The notes: generated by a model from the letters alone, not told the origin. A stretch of 64,000 nucleotides of DNA from Deltaproteobacteria bacterium (GCA_021802645.1 JAJZRO010000001.1:1-64000); one strand, 5' to 3'. Numbered from the stretch's first letter, positions 11,001-18,751 are shown. Numbers and translations: made by a program.

Positions 11001-11381
11001 GTTGACCGCGCTGCGCAGCTCCAAGACGCTCACCTCGCCGTCGGCCAGCATTTTTTCGAGCTGCGGGGCGGAAAACTCCGGCAATGCCCGCTTCAGACTG
11101 GCCAGCAGGGCGGTGAGCAGCAGCACCGGATCGCGGTCCTCGATACCGACCTGATACCAGGCATAAGGGGCATTGGTATGCTGCAGATACTGGGCCGCCA
11201 GGGTTGTTTTACCCTGTCCGGCCTGGGCCTCGATAAGGAAGACCTTCTTGCTCTGCCCCCGGTTGGCCAGGCAGGACTCCACCAGCCGGGGCCGGAAAAT
11301 GGTCTGGCTCGCGGCGAAGCGCGGTGGATAAAATTTATTGGCCGGGATCCGTGCGCTGATCTCGGCAAAAAGCGCTACCAT
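8067..11381 (-). CDS. MalT-like STAND ATPase with C-terminal SARP-type (winged helix/BTAD) domain
   Basis: Large transcriptional regulator of 1104 aa. Walker A is at residues 52-60 (AQAGQGKTT) and Walker B at 141-150 (FFIVFDDFHL), as in MalT-type signal-transduction ATPases. A long alpha-helical, TPR-like middle follows (about 350-830). From about residue 840 a winged-helix DNA-binding domain (ILGGFVLSCGD…RSKFDSALSRLRKSMG) and a bacterial transcriptional activation domain (helical, to the end) replace the LuxR helix-turn-helix of true MalT. It starts with ATG directly behind GGGAGAGGGAGG. It is divergent from amtB-glnK, so nitrogen-linked control is possible, but ligand and targets are unknown. 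Confidence 0.88.
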   Translation of the reverse strand: MVALFAEISARIPANKFYPPRFAASQTIFRPRLVESCLANRGQSKKVFLIEAQAGQGKTTLAAQYLQHTNAPYAWYQVGIEDRDPVLLLTALLASLKRALPEFSAPQLEKMLADGEVSVLELRSAVNLLLADLDRFLVGDFFIVFDDFHLLDGFAQSLAVVDYVIETSPPHLRFILISRWTVPLQTRIVKFNRDALQLTNHDLALSEDEVALFLRSSVEEPVPASTVRALQHATDGWVMGIILASHALERGNGMDRLTDVGPSIHQGEIPAYFKEEIFLHLPEALRLPLLKLSLLDEIPVALAQEITAMPGIGGQLEKLMEQNYFVRGLNEESTLFSLHHLFQEFLQERAQAELDPAIIDAILHQAAAFWMEHKRPQKAVLYYLRAKDYDGLEQVLEQEGMALMAMNRLATLYSVLQGIPAEVIKKSGWFSYFYGVVTELAEPQTSLPYFETARINFIKEEDLVGELLAIAEIINFHMAYDGSYNKGIVHLRRAEELFERHAEKLDTFTKILVAHDLASGCCFFEMDMAKANHYSAQALELAQRHDLDNFVGRIRIIQGFEYLLQGHYADSQAVAEQAYGLIYSPRVDVVSRAGLRTLLLDLLVKTGEFDAFARLERESCAAPEGRFIPGAITQPLLMIWNAEVAMARGDLDQAEKFIQQGLRSGFYGETPHLRSQFLHILACIYAIRQRKGEAIDALEESRRLRAEVGGPYYLVLNDLMSGIIYAHLGMAEQAETYLVRTIQGVETIGVEYFRACALLFGAFLQLRANRPKKAVKGLAEGLAIMRQYGYVHVHGWYPENMQELLAMAVAQGVERDYARLLARQRLGLGITDEGEAFSLLRIRILGGFVLSCGDRVMQTQDFTPGQRQLLTMLVCAPNHQLRQEQVQVAMWPESTAEKARSKFDSALSRLRKSMGEMLGEEEVRRSLVLKKGILSLEECWVDAQEFLQAAKDGRERARSHQWWQAGVAFEKALALWQRCDVETFAENDQVAEYCATLAQTAVETAAQWSGKLGEMGRNGEAIAVLRQALQHDPTNETLVQHLYRAYLRAKEARQAQELLQHFAEGLRKEEYTEAEIAESLAAIRESEARSVGGRKGFPAAKAKR

Positions 11382-11728
11382 CCTCCCTCTCCCTTCCCCC
11401 TCGCTTCAGATCCGCCCCGGAACGGGACAGATCTGCTCCCTGTTTGACCATGCCATAGATCGGTCAACCTTTCAATAAGATAAACGAATTCTGGCCGGGG
11501 TGGATGGGCTTCGCGTGTCCTCGCCGCCTTGCGTATGCAATTTTGTAAAAAATGGCGTTCTTTTTCACGATTTCGTCAACAAAAACAGCCAAACACTCAG
11601 GGCCGCCGCGCGATATCAATAAAAAAATAAAACAAATACAAATAGTTATGATTTTATCGCCGAACGGTTTGGTTCTTGCAAAAAGGACCGGGTTGCATCC
11701 TGTAGCCACTGAAACGACGAGGAGAGAC
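11382..11728. other. Divergent intergenic region, regulator / amtB
   Basis: 347 bases without a gene. The part from about 11565 to 11660 is conspicuously A/T-rich for this genome (runs of A and AATA near 11620-11650), as expected for an enhancer/promoter region. It contains the candidate sigma-54 promoter of amtB. A frame open from 11552 into amtB has no ribosome site and a non-protein-like translation, so I do not count it as coding. Confidence 0.6.
11664..11680 (+). promoter_or_regulatory. Candidate sigma-54 (-24/-12) promoter of amtB-glnK
   Basis: GG at 11666-11667 and GC at 11678-11679 are separated by exactly 10 bases, and the -12 element TTGCA is a perfect match. The -24 element (CGGTTTG) is a partial match to TGGCACG. 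amtB-glnK operons are classically RpoN-dependent, which raises the prior. The predicted transcription start is about 40 nt upstream of the amtB ATG. Confidence 0.5.
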
Positions 11729-13057
11729 ATGAAGCAAAGACGCACTCTGATATCCCTGGGATTGGTTCTAGCCACCGCGTGGCCGAGCGTGGCTTTCGCG
11801 GCCGAAAATGCGGTCGATACCGGCACCACCGCCTGGATGCTCATTTCCACCGGCCTGGTGTTGCTGATGGTGCCGGGGCTCGCCATGTTCTACGGCGGCC
11901 TGGTACGGACCAAGAATGTGCTCGGCACCATGATGCACAGCTTTGTGGCCATGGCGTTGATCGGCGTGCTGTGGCCGGTCTGCGGCTATGCCCTCACCTT
12001 TGGTCATGGCATCCTCGGCGGTCTCGTCGGCTGGAACAACGATTACTTCCTGCTGCGCGGCATCGACAATACCATCACCAACGGGGTACCGGAGTACATC
12101 CTCGCCATGTTCCAAGGCAAATTCGCCATCATCACCCCGGCGCTGATCAGCGGGGCGCTGGCGGAACGGGTCTACTTCCGGGGCTACTGCCTTTTCATCG
12201 TCCTCTGGTTCTTTGCGGTCTATGTCCCGCTCTGCCACTGGGTCTGGGCGCCGGACGGCTGGCTCTACCATGCCGGCGCCAGCGGAGTGATCGATCTCGC
12301 CGGCGGCCTGGTCATCCATGTTTCCGCGGGCGTCAGCGCCCTGGTGGTCGCCCTTTTCCTCGGCCCCCGGCGCGGCTATCCGAAGATCGCCATGCACCCC
12401 AACAATCTGGTGATGACCATGATGGGCGCCGGCCTCCTCTGGGTAGGCTGGTTCGGTTTCAATGCCGGCTCCACCGCCCAAAGCGGGCTGGAGACCGCCC
12501 GGGCGCTCACCATGACCCAGGTTTCGGCCGCCAGCGGCGCGCTCACTTGGCTCATCATCGAGGCACTGATCTTCAAAAAGGCCACCTCGCTCGGTTTTGT
12601 CTCCGGCATTCTGGCCGGTCTGGTGGTCATCACTCCGGCCGCCGGCGTGGTGCAGCCAACCGGGGCCATTACCCTCGGCGCCATCTCGTCGCTCGTCTGC
12701 TACTACGCGCTGCAGATGAAGCTCAAACTGGGCTATGACGATTCCCTCGACTGCTTCGGTATCCACGGGGTTGGCAGCGGTCTCGGCGTACTGCTCCTCT
12801 CCTTCTTCATCCGCGATTCCTGGATGGCCAAGGCCTCGGCTGCCGTCGGTCGCACCTGGACCGCTCTTGACCAACTCCAGATTCAGCTCATGGGCATAGG
12901 CGTCACCATCGCGCTCGCCGCCACCGTCACCATCATCATCTGCCTCGTGGTGGAAAAGAGCGTCGGCTTCCGTATCGACGAGCAGGAAGAAATGGTTGGA
13001 CTCGACCAGTCATTGCACGGCGAATCCGGCTACGGCCTCGTCTCTTCCGACCGGTAA
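11729..13057 (+). CDS. amtB: Ammonium transporter AmtB
   Basis: Ammonium channel of 442 aa. A signal-peptide-like N-terminus (MKQRRTLISLGLVLATAWPSVAFA) precedes about eleven transmembrane helices. Family-typical stretches are present: GLAMFYGGLVR, the pore-lining region with VIHVSAGVSALV (first pore His), and FGIHGVGSGLG (second pore His). The start at 11729 has GGAGAG upstream. A PII gene follows after 12 bases, the usual pairing in which GlnK blocks AmtB under nitrogen sufficiency. Together with glutamate synthase nearby, it indicates a local nitrogen-assimilation region. Confidence 0.96.
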   Translation: MKQRRTLISLGLVLATAWPSVAFAAENAVDTGTTAWMLISTGLVLLMVPGLAMFYGGLVRTKNVLGTMMHSFVAMALIGVLWPVCGYALTFGHGILGGLVGWNNDYFLLRGIDNTITNGVPEYILAMFQGKFAIITPALISGALAERVYFRGYCLFIVLWFFAVYVPLCHWVWAPDGWLYHAGASGVIDLAGGLVIHVSAGVSALVVALFLGPRRGYPKIAMHPNNLVMTMMGAGLLWVGWFGFNAGSTAQSGLETARALTMTQVSAASGALTWLIIEALIFKKATSLGFVSGILAGLVVITPAAGVVQPTGAITLGAISSLVCYYALQMKLKLGYDDSLDCFGIHGVGSGLGVLLLSFFIRDSWMAKASAAVGRTWTALDQLQIQLMGIGVTIALAATVTIIICLVVEKSVGFRIDEQEEMVGLDQSLHGESGYGLVSSDR

Positions 13058-13408
<351 letters not shown>

Positions 13409-13428
13409 GCGCCACCCAACTTCCAAGC

Positions 13429-13457
13429 AAAAGGCCGGGCGTCCCCCGGCCTTTTTT
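13429..13457 (+). terminator. Terminator of amtB-glnK
   Basis: AAAAGGCCGGG (13429-13439) pairs with CCCGGCCTTTT across a short loop and runs into a T tract. Confidence 0.9.
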
Positions 13458-13547
13458 GTCTCCATTTTGGGCGACACAAAGCCTTGCCGACAACGCTATT
13501 CCTTGCGACAATGAAGGAAGAACCCAAAGCGTCCCCTTCACGGAGGC

Positions 13548-13994
13548 ATGACCATGAAACCTCGTTACGGGCTGTTCCTCCTATCCCTCCTCCTAACAGG
13601 TTGCGCCACGAGCCAACTCGCCCCCAACACCCCCTCCTTGATCCACTTCAGCGACGGCATCTGCCAGGAAAGCCAAAGTGGACGGATGTGGCAAGAGGAG
13701 GCTGGCCCTGCGGTCAGCAGCTGGAACGAGGCGGAATACCAAGCAACCAGGCTCAATCTCGGGGGCTATAGCGACTGGCGGCTGCCTACCAAGGACGAAC
13801 TCTACAGCCTACTCGTGCTCTGCGATTTGAACCGGCAAGAAAACTGCCCCAAGGGATTACTCACTGGACACTGGCTGGGCAGAAGCCCGGAAGAAGGCGA
13901 GGCGGGGTACTGGGAGAGCTATCCCTTGTGCGGCGGGGTGGATTACCGCTTTGTCCACAAACAGGAAGGGGTGGTTCGGGCGGTACGGCCGTAG
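13548..13994 (+). CDS. DUF1566-like lipoprotein
   Basis: 148-residue exported protein. The N-terminus has a lipoprotein signal with lipobox LLTGC. The body contains the WNEAEYQATRLNLGGYSDWRLPTKDEL pattern (shown here only in part), the hallmark of DUF1566/FGE-like sulfatase-modifying-fold fragments (SDWRLPT) often found in delta-proteobacterial lipoproteins. GGAGG lies 5 nt before the first ATG; a second ATG two codons later is equally possible. It converges with the next gene, leaving 7 bases between stops. Function unknown; likely outer-membrane or periplasm anchored. Confidence 0.8.
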   Translation: MTMKPRYGLFLLSLLLTGCATSQLAPNTPSLIHFSDGICQESQSGRMWQEEAGPAVSSWNEAEYQATRLNLGGYSDWRLPTKDELYSLLVLCDLNRQENCPKGLLTGHWLGRSPEEGEAGYWESYPLCGGVDYRFVHKQEGVVRAVRP

Positions 13995-14001
13995 GCGAGG
14001 C

Positions 14002-14700
14002 TTACTCGATCAACTGCCATTTCCCGCCCTGCCGCACCACATCGACGGTGCCGCAGGGAACATCATCCGCTGAGTCGTTTAAACAAACCTTCTCAATCCT
14101 GATCCTGTTTGCATCGAGCCATTGGGCGCCCTTCGGCCCCCACTCTTCCAACTCTCCCGACCACCATTCGCGAACCATCTTTCCCTTCTGAATGCGCCAG
14201 ATCTGAATATCGGTCGGATTGAAGTTGCTTGGCTGGCCCCATGAGGTTGCCACGAACCTCTGCCTATCAGGCGAGACCACCGGGAACCCTGAAGGATATG
14301 CCTTCTCGCCTGACTCGTGCTGAATAACAAGGGTGGCTGTCCCCTCATAGTATGCAATCTCGATTACGTGCAGGCCCACGCTGGGCAGGTAGTCGATATA
14401 GCTGTACAGGATGACATCATCTGCCGCGACATCGTCGGCATACTCCTTGTCTTGTAAGACTACCGTCTTGCTCTTGAGTTGGATCGTGAGAGACTTGCCT
14501 TTACGGGCTGCGTAGCGGCCGAGGCCGTGTTGGAGCTGATAGGCCTCCACCACCCGATCGCACTCAAAAACATTGTGCGTCGCGGTACACAGTTTCTGCC
14601 GCAACTGGGCATACAAAACCGCATCCCCCGCGACAGAGACCCCGGGCAGCACCACAATAACACCCAGCAGAACGACCGCAATATAGGCCTTGGTTTTCAT
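14002..14700 (-). CDS. Hypothetical secreted protein
   Basis: 232-residue protein with a clear Sec signal peptide (MKTKAYIAVVLLGVIVVLPGVSVAG). The mature part has alternating beta-type sequence (VGLHVIEIAYYEGTATLVIQH, FVATSWGQPSNFNPTDIQIW) and ends WQLIE. The start at 14700 is preceded by GGGAGGGG. I recognise no enzyme motif. Base composition is slightly more A/T-rich than its neighbours, which could mark recent acquisition, but I see no mobile element. Most likely a periplasmic protein of unknown role. Confidence 0.75.
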   Translation of the reverse strand: MKTKAYIAVVLLGVIVVLPGVSVAGDAVLYAQLRQKLCTATHNVFECDRVVEAYQLQHGLGRYAARKGKSLTIQLKSKTVVLQDKEYADDVAADDVILYSYIDYLPSVGLHVIEIAYYEGTATLVIQHESGEKAYPSGFPVVSPDRQRFVATSWGQPSNFNPTDIQIWRIQKGKMVREWWSGELEEWGPKGAQWLDANRIRIEKVCLNDSADDVPCGTVDVVRQGGKWQLIE

Positions 14701-14767
14701 CGATCCCCTCCCAAGCAAGAGTGCCGACGACAGCCTAACACAGAAAAGTCTATGGAGAAAAGAGCTT

Positions 14768-15925
14768 TCAGGAGAGGCGGTTGCGATAGTCTTCGTAGGT
14801 GAACTTGCGCACCACCTCGGTCTTGCCCGTGGCCGGGTCGTAAACCGCGATGGATGGCAACCGCACGCCGTTGAAGGTGGTGTTCTTCACCATGGTGTAG
14901 TGGGCCATGTCGCAGAAGATGAGGCGCTGGCCGATGGTAAGCGGTTGCGGGAAGGAGTAGTCGCCGATCACGTCGCCGGCCAGGCAGGTGGGGCCGCCCA
15001 GGCGATAGGTGTGGGGAAACTCGCCGGGCTGGCCGGCACCGATGAGCCTGGGGCGATAAGGCATCTCCAGCACGTCGGGCATGTGGGCCGAGGCCGAGGC
15101 ATCGAGGATGGCGATCTCCATCTCGTTGTGCACCAGGTCCACCACCTCGCAGACCAGCACCCCGATGTTCAAGGCAATCGCCTCGCCCGGTTCCAGATAG
15201 ACCGGCACGCCGTAGCGCTGCTGCACGCCGTCGATCAATCGGCAGAGCAGCTCCACATCGTAATCGGGCCGGGTGATGTGGTGGCCGCCGCCGAAGTTCA
15301 CCCAGCGCATCCCGCGGATGAACTCCCCGAATTTCTGCTCAAAGGCAGCCAGGGTATGCGCCAGGGCGTCGGCGTTCTGCTCGCAGAGGGCGTGGAAGTG
15401 GAGCCCCTCCAGGCCGTCGAGCAGCTCGGGCCGAAACTCGGCGCGGGTGACGCCCAAGCGGGAATAGCGGCCGCAGGGGTTGTAGATATCCACCCCCACC
15501 TCGGAGTACTCGGGATTCACCCGGATGCCGCAGGAGATCTTCTTGGGATGGGCCAGCACCTGAGCCCGGAAGCGGGTCCACTGGCTGAAGGAGTTGAAGA
15601 CCATGTGGTCCACGTAGCCAAGGAGTTCCGGCAGCTCCTTTTCGGTGTAGGCCGGGCAGAAGATGTGGGTCTCGCCGCCGAACTCCTCGCAGCCAAGGCG
15701 CGCCTCATCAAGGGAACTCGCGGTGGTGCCTTTCAGCACCTGACTGATCTGGCCGAAAAGGGACCACTGGGCAAAGCCCTTCAAAGCCAGCAGGATGGTG
15801 CAGCCGGTGCGCCGCTGCACCCGATCGAGCAGCGCGAGGTTTTGGGCGAGCTTGCCCCGGTCGCTCACATAGCACGGCGACGGCACCTCGTGCACAAAAG
15901 GAAACTCTCCGACTCCATTTATCAT
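14768..15925 (-). CDS. nspC: Carboxynorspermidine decarboxylase
   Basis: PLP-dependent decarboxylase of the alanine-racemase fold (385 aa) that converts carboxy(nor)spermidine to (nor)spermidine. The PLP lysine is K49 in LLALKGFAQW. HFHALCEQ, WVNFGGGHHITRPDYD and LEPGEAIAL are family motifs, and GGPTCLAGD carries the active-site Cys. I chose the ATG at 15925, next to GGAGTCAGAG; the upstream frame has no ribosome site. The preceding gene on the same strand is the matching carboxy(nor)spermidine dehydrogenase. The two are separated by a hairpin repeat element filling nearly the whole gap. Confidence 0.93.
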   Translation of the reverse strand: MINGVGEFPFVHEVPSPCYVSDRGKLAQNLALLDRVQRRTGCTILLALKGFAQWSLFGQISQVLKGTTASSLDEARLGCEEFGGETHIFCPAYTEKELPELLGYVDHMVFNSFSQWTRFRAQVLAHPKKISCGIRVNPEYSEVGVDIYNPCGRYSRLGVTRAEFRPELLDGLEGLHFHALCEQNADALAHTLAAFEQKFGEFIRGMRWVNFGGGHHITRPDYDVELLCRLIDGVQQRYGVPVYLEPGEAIALNIGVLVCEVVDLVHNEMEIAILDASASAHMPDVLEMPYRPRLIGAGQPGEFPHTYRLGGPTCLAGDVIGDYSFPQPLTIGQRLIFCDMAHYTMVKNTTFNGVRLPSIAVYDPATGKTEVVRKFTYEDYRNRLS

Positions 15926-15963
15926 CTCTGACTCCGCATCCGGCGATCCTTGCACAACAAAGG

Positions 15964-16090
15964 AAATTCCAAATCTCAATCAAGATGGGAACGCGAAGGC
16001 AAGCGAGCAGCGGCGAGACAGTACAGTCAGTACGGCGAGGAGCCGCGCAGCGCAGCCGACAAAGTTAACGCTTGATTGAGGTTGGAATTT
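15964..16090. repeat. Hairpin element copy A: GC-rich core with long terminal inverted repeats
   Basis: A 127-base intergenic element. Its left arm (15964-15984) and right arm (16071-16090) are complementary over about 20 bp with one small bulge; the inner 10 bp (CTCAATCAAG and complement) match perfectly. The core contains GCGAAGGCAAGCGAGCAGCG and GGCGAGGAGCCGCGCAGCGC, shared with elements at 32608-32734 and, in part, 60159-60375. The right arm reaches the stop codon of the dehydrogenase gene. Possible roles are a transposable MITE-like element, a structured RNA or an mRNA-stabilising hairpin. Confidence 0.85.
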
Positions 16091-17276
16091 AAAATTCCTT
16101 CACTTCCCACGGCAGGCCGTAGCGATTGAGCGCCTCCATGAAGGGGTCGGGGTCGAGCTGCTCCATGTTGAAGACGCCCTGGCCCCGCCAGGCGTTGGTC
16201 ACCATCATCATGGCGCCGATCATGGCCGGCACGCCGGTGGTGTAGGAGATGGCCTGGGAGCCCACCTCGCGGTAGCACTCCTCATGGTCGCAGACGTTGT
16301 AGATGTAGATCTTGCGCGGCTTGCCGTCCTTGATCCCCTCCATGACGTTGCCGATACAGGTCTTACCCTTGGTCCGCGGCCCCAGCGAGGCGGGGTCGGG
16401 CAGCAGGGCCTTCAAGAACTGGAGCGGAACGATCTCGCGGCCCTCGAACATCACCGGCGTAATGCTCGTCATACCCACGTTCTGCAGCACCTCCAGGTGC
16501 TTGAGGTAGTTGTCGGAAAAGGTCATCCAGAAGCGGATGCGCTTGAGCCCCTTGATGTTCTGCACCAACGACTCCAGCTCCTCGTGGTACATGAGGTAGG
16601 CGTTCCTGGGGCCGATCTGCGGGAAGTCGAAGGACTGCTTCACGCTCAAAGGGTCGGTCTCCAGCCACTGGCCGTTTTCCCAGTACTTGCCGCGGGCGGT
16701 CACCTCGCGGATGTTGATCTCCGGGTTGAAGTTGGTGGCAAAGGGGTGGCCGTGGTCGCCGGCATTGGCGTCGAGGATGTCGACGGAGTGGATCTCGTCG
16801 AAGTAGTGCTTCTGGGCGTAGGCGCAGTAGACGTTGGTGACGCCGGGGTCGAAGCCGCTGCCGAGCAAGGCCATCAGCCCCTTGGCTTTGAACTTGTCGT
16901 GGTAGGGCCACTGCCAGGTGTAGCTGAACTTGGCCTCGTCCGGCGGCTCATAGTTGGCGGTGTCGAGGTAATCCACCCCGGCGGCGAGGCAGGCGTCCAT
17001 GATGGCCAGGTCCTGGTACGGCAGGGCCACATTCACCACCAGGGCGGGCTGCACCCGGTTAATGAGGGCGCTCATCTCGGCGACGTTGTCGGCATCGACC
17101 TTCGCCACCCCGATGTCGCGACCGGTGCGCTGTTTAACGGAGTCACGGATCGCCTCGCATTTGGCCACTGTCCGGCTGGCCAGCACAATCTCGGAAAAGA
17201 CCTCCGGCACCTGGGCGCACTTGTGCACCACCACGCTGCCAACCCCGCCTGCCCCAACGATCAACACCTTGCTCAT
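16089..17276 (-). CDS. Carboxynorspermidine/carboxyspermidine dehydrogenase (saccharopine-dehydrogenase-like)
   Basis: NAD(P)H-dependent enzyme (395 aa) that condenses aspartate semialdehyde with diaminopropane or putrescine to carboxy(nor)spermidine. The N-terminus has a Rossmann nucleotide site (KVLIVGAGGVGSVVVHKC). LGSGFDPGVTNVYCAYAQ and INIREVTARGKYW are typical of the Lys9/CANSDH group. The start at 17276 follows GAGGGTGAG. It is the first gene of an operon with nspC and diverges from tRNA-Lys. Together the pair supplies the alternative spermidine route used where S-adenosylmethionine-dependent SpeE is absent. Which polyamine is made cannot be read from sequence. Confidence 0.92.
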   Translation of the reverse strand: MSKVLIVGAGGVGSVVVHKCAQVPEVFSEIVLASRTVAKCEAIRDSVKQRTGRDIGVAKVDADNVAEMSALINRVQPALVVNVALPYQDLAIMDACLAAGVDYLDTANYEPPDEAKFSYTWQWPYHDKFKAKGLMALLGSGFDPGVTNVYCAYAQKHYFDEIHSVDILDANAGDHGHPFATNFNPEINIREVTARGKYWENGQWLETDPLSVKQSFDFPQIGPRNAYLMYHEELESLVQNIKGLKRIRFWMTFSDNYLKHLEVLQNVGMTSITPVMFEGREIVPLQFLKALLPDPASLGPRTKGKTCIGNVMEGIKDGKPRKIYIYNVCDHEECYREVGSQAISYTTGVPAMIGAMMMVTNAWRGQGVFNMEQLDPDPFMEALNRYGLPWEVKEF

Positions 17277-17294
17277 TTTCTCACCCTCTTCTGC

Positions 17295-17323
17295 TTGACG
17301 CATACCGTCGCGTATGCTATAAC
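17295..17323 (+). promoter_or_regulatory. Promoter of tRNA-Lys
   Basis: TTGACG at 17295-17300, a 17-bp spacer and TATAAC at 17318-17323. The predicted start near 17330 lies about 18 bases before the mature tRNA. Confidence 0.7.
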
Positions 17324-17347
17324 GCGCTCGCTTGACCGGTTTCGACC

Positions 17348-17423
17348 GGGCCGTTAGCTCAACTGGTAGAGCAACTGACTCTTAATCAGTAGGTTTGGGG
17401 TTCGAGCCCCCGACGGCCCACCA
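17348..17423 (+). tRNA. tRNA-Lys (anticodon CTT)
   Basis: 76-base tRNA with encoded CCA. The acceptor stem GGGCCGT pairs with ACGGCCC; the D-loop has AGCTCAACTGGTAGAGC; the anticodon stem-loop reads CTGA-CTCTTAA-TCAG, giving CTT, which decodes AAG. The T-arm contains GGTTCGAGCCC. A terminator follows 8 bases downstream. No integrase or displaced 3' duplicate is visible, so there is no sign of use as an attachment site here. Confidence 0.97.
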
Positions 17424-17431
17424 GAATTATC

Positions 17432-17465
17432 AAGGGTTTGCAGACGATTCTGCAAACCCTTTTTT
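17432..17465 (+). terminator. Terminator of tRNA-Lys
   Basis: AAGGGTTTGCAG (17432-17443) pairs with its complement at 17450-17461 across ACGATT, followed by a T tract. Confidence 0.92.
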
Positions 17466-17615
17466 CGTGTCCAATCGGCTACCAATCACGACGCCGGCTC
17501 TCTCCACTGCCCCTCCCTCTTCCATACTCCACCAAGGCGCCTCTGTCAAAGGGCGGCAAGGCATTGCCTTATATATTTTCAGGGGAAAAAAGCAACAAAA
17601 AATCCCCGGCAAGGG

Positions 17616-17621
17616 TAGAAT
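17616..17621 (+). promoter_or_regulatory. Candidate -10 element of folA, leaderless type
   Basis: TAGAAT ends 6 bases before the folA ATG, so transcription would start at or next to the start codon. No good -35 hexamer and no Shine-Dalgarno sequence are present. Confidence 0.35.
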
Positions 17622-17627
17622 GGCGGC

Positions 17628-18137
17628 ATGGAAGACCATGCCCCGCCCGCCCGCAGACCGGAGATCATTCTCATCGCCGCCGTGGCCCGCAACCGGGTGA
17701 TCGGCAAGGAGAACGCCATCCCGTGGCACATTCCCGGCGAGCAGCTCCGCTTCAAACAGATCACCATGGGCCACACCCTGATCATGGGCCGCAAGACCCA
17801 CGAATCCATCGGCCGGGTGCTGCCGGGCCGCCGCACCATCATCATCACCCGCCAGCGGAACTACCAGGCGCCGGGCTGCCTGGTGGTGCATGATCTTCCG
17901 GCCGCGTTCGCCGCTGCGGCGGGTGACCGCCAGGTCTTCATCGCCGGCGGGGCCGAAATCTTCCGACAGGCTTTGCCCTACGCCGACGCCATCTACCTCT
18001 CCATCCTCCACCGGGAGGTGGCGGGCGACATCTTCTTTCCCCCCTTTGTCAGCGCTGATTTCCCGGTGTTTTTCCAGGAGGTCATCGACGAAGGCGAACC
18101 CTACACCTTCACGATCTATCGCCGGAAAAAGAATTAA
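17628..18137 (+). CDS. folA: Dihydrofolate reductase
   Basis: Reduces dihydrofolate to tetrahydrofolate with NADPH (169 aa). The N-terminal core IILIAAVARNRVIGKENAIPW has the conserved Trp of the active-site loop. MGRKTHESIGRVLPGR and FIAGGAEIFRQALP are the nucleotide-binding motifs. A ten-residue extension precedes the core. There is no ribosome site; a -10-like TAGAAT lies just upstream, suggesting a leaderless message. Its stop overlaps the stop of the convergent GDSL gene by 4 bases. Confidence 0.95.
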   Translation: MEDHAPPARRPEIILIAAVARNRVIGKENAIPWHIPGEQLRFKQITMGHTLIMGRKTHESIGRVLPGRRTIIITRQRNYQAPGCLVVHDLPAAFAAAAGDRQVFIAGGAEIFRQALPYADAIYLSILHREVAGDIFFPPFVSADFPVFFQEVIDEGEPYTFTIYRRKKN

Positions 18138-18751
18138 CGGACGCTGGCCTTGCGGATCACCTCGGCCACCGATTCGGCCATGCGGCGGTAGCCCGCGGCA
18201 TTGGGGTGGATCTGGTCGCTCTTGAGCGTCCGGTCGGTGAGAATGGCCCGGACAATCCCCTTGTCGTAGGGCACCTTGAATTCCTTGGCCAGCTCCTCAT
18301 AGATCGGCGAGGTGGCGACCAACAACCCCGGCGCCGGCACGCCGATGAGCACGATATCGATGCCGCGCCCTTTGATAAGTGCCATCATGCGGCGCAGGTT
18401 GGCCTCGGTCTCTTCCCGGCCCTGCTGACGGAGGAAATCGTTGCCGCCGTGGCAGAGGATGACCAAGGCCGGCCGGGTTTCGTCGAGGACCGCGGGCAAC
18501 CGCGCCAGCCCTCCGGCGGTCACCTCGCCAGGCACCCCGGCGTTGATCACGTTGCAGCCCAAAAGACCGGCGAGTACTGCCGGATATGACTCCTCCGGTC
18601 GGGCACCGGTGCCGTAGGTAAGGCTGTCGCCGAAGGCTACCACCGTCGATTCCGGTGTGAGTGGCCGGATGGCCGGCGACCTGCCGCATCCCACCAGGCT
18701 GAGCAGACAGAGGCATACCAACAGAAGCCATCTCTTCCATCCTGCAATCAC
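18134..18751 (-). CDS. GDSL-family esterase lipoprotein (TesA-like)
   Basis: SGNH/GDSL hydrolase of 205 aa, likely an arylesterase or lysophospholipase. The signal sequence ends in lipobox SLVGC, so it should be lipid-anchored. Block I is VVAFGDSLTYG (Ser nucleophile), block III GNDF, and block V SDQIHPNAAGY (Asp/His). The start is GTG at 18751, with a strong AAGGAGGT 5 nt upstream; a much longer upstream frame lacks any ribosome site and overlaps the diguanylate cyclase end. A 74-base gap separates it from the upstream cyclase on the same strand. Confidence 0.9.
   Translation of the reverse strand: MIAGWKRWLLLVCLCLLSLVGCGRSPAIRPLTPESTVVAFGDSLTYGTGARPEESYPAVLAGLLGCNVINAGVPGEVTAGGLARLPAVLDETRPALVILCHGGNDFLRQQGREETEANLRRMMALIKGRGIDIVLIGVPAPGLLVATSPIYEELAKEFKVPYDKGIVRAILTDRTLKSDQIHPNAAGYRRMAESVAEVIRKASVR

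Noticed and set aside
8742-11447. 901-codon open frame antisense to the STAND regulator
   Set aside because: No domain, His/Gln/Gly/Leu-biased translation, and the sense strand carries Walker and BTAD motifs.
13484-13550. Promoter for the DUF1566-like lipoprotein gene
   Set aside because: TTGCCG with CAATGA is at the wrong spacing and matches poorly.
17348-17423. tRNA-Lys as an integration site
   Set aside because: No integrase, no repeated tRNA 3' end and no foreign-looking block downstream; folA follows.
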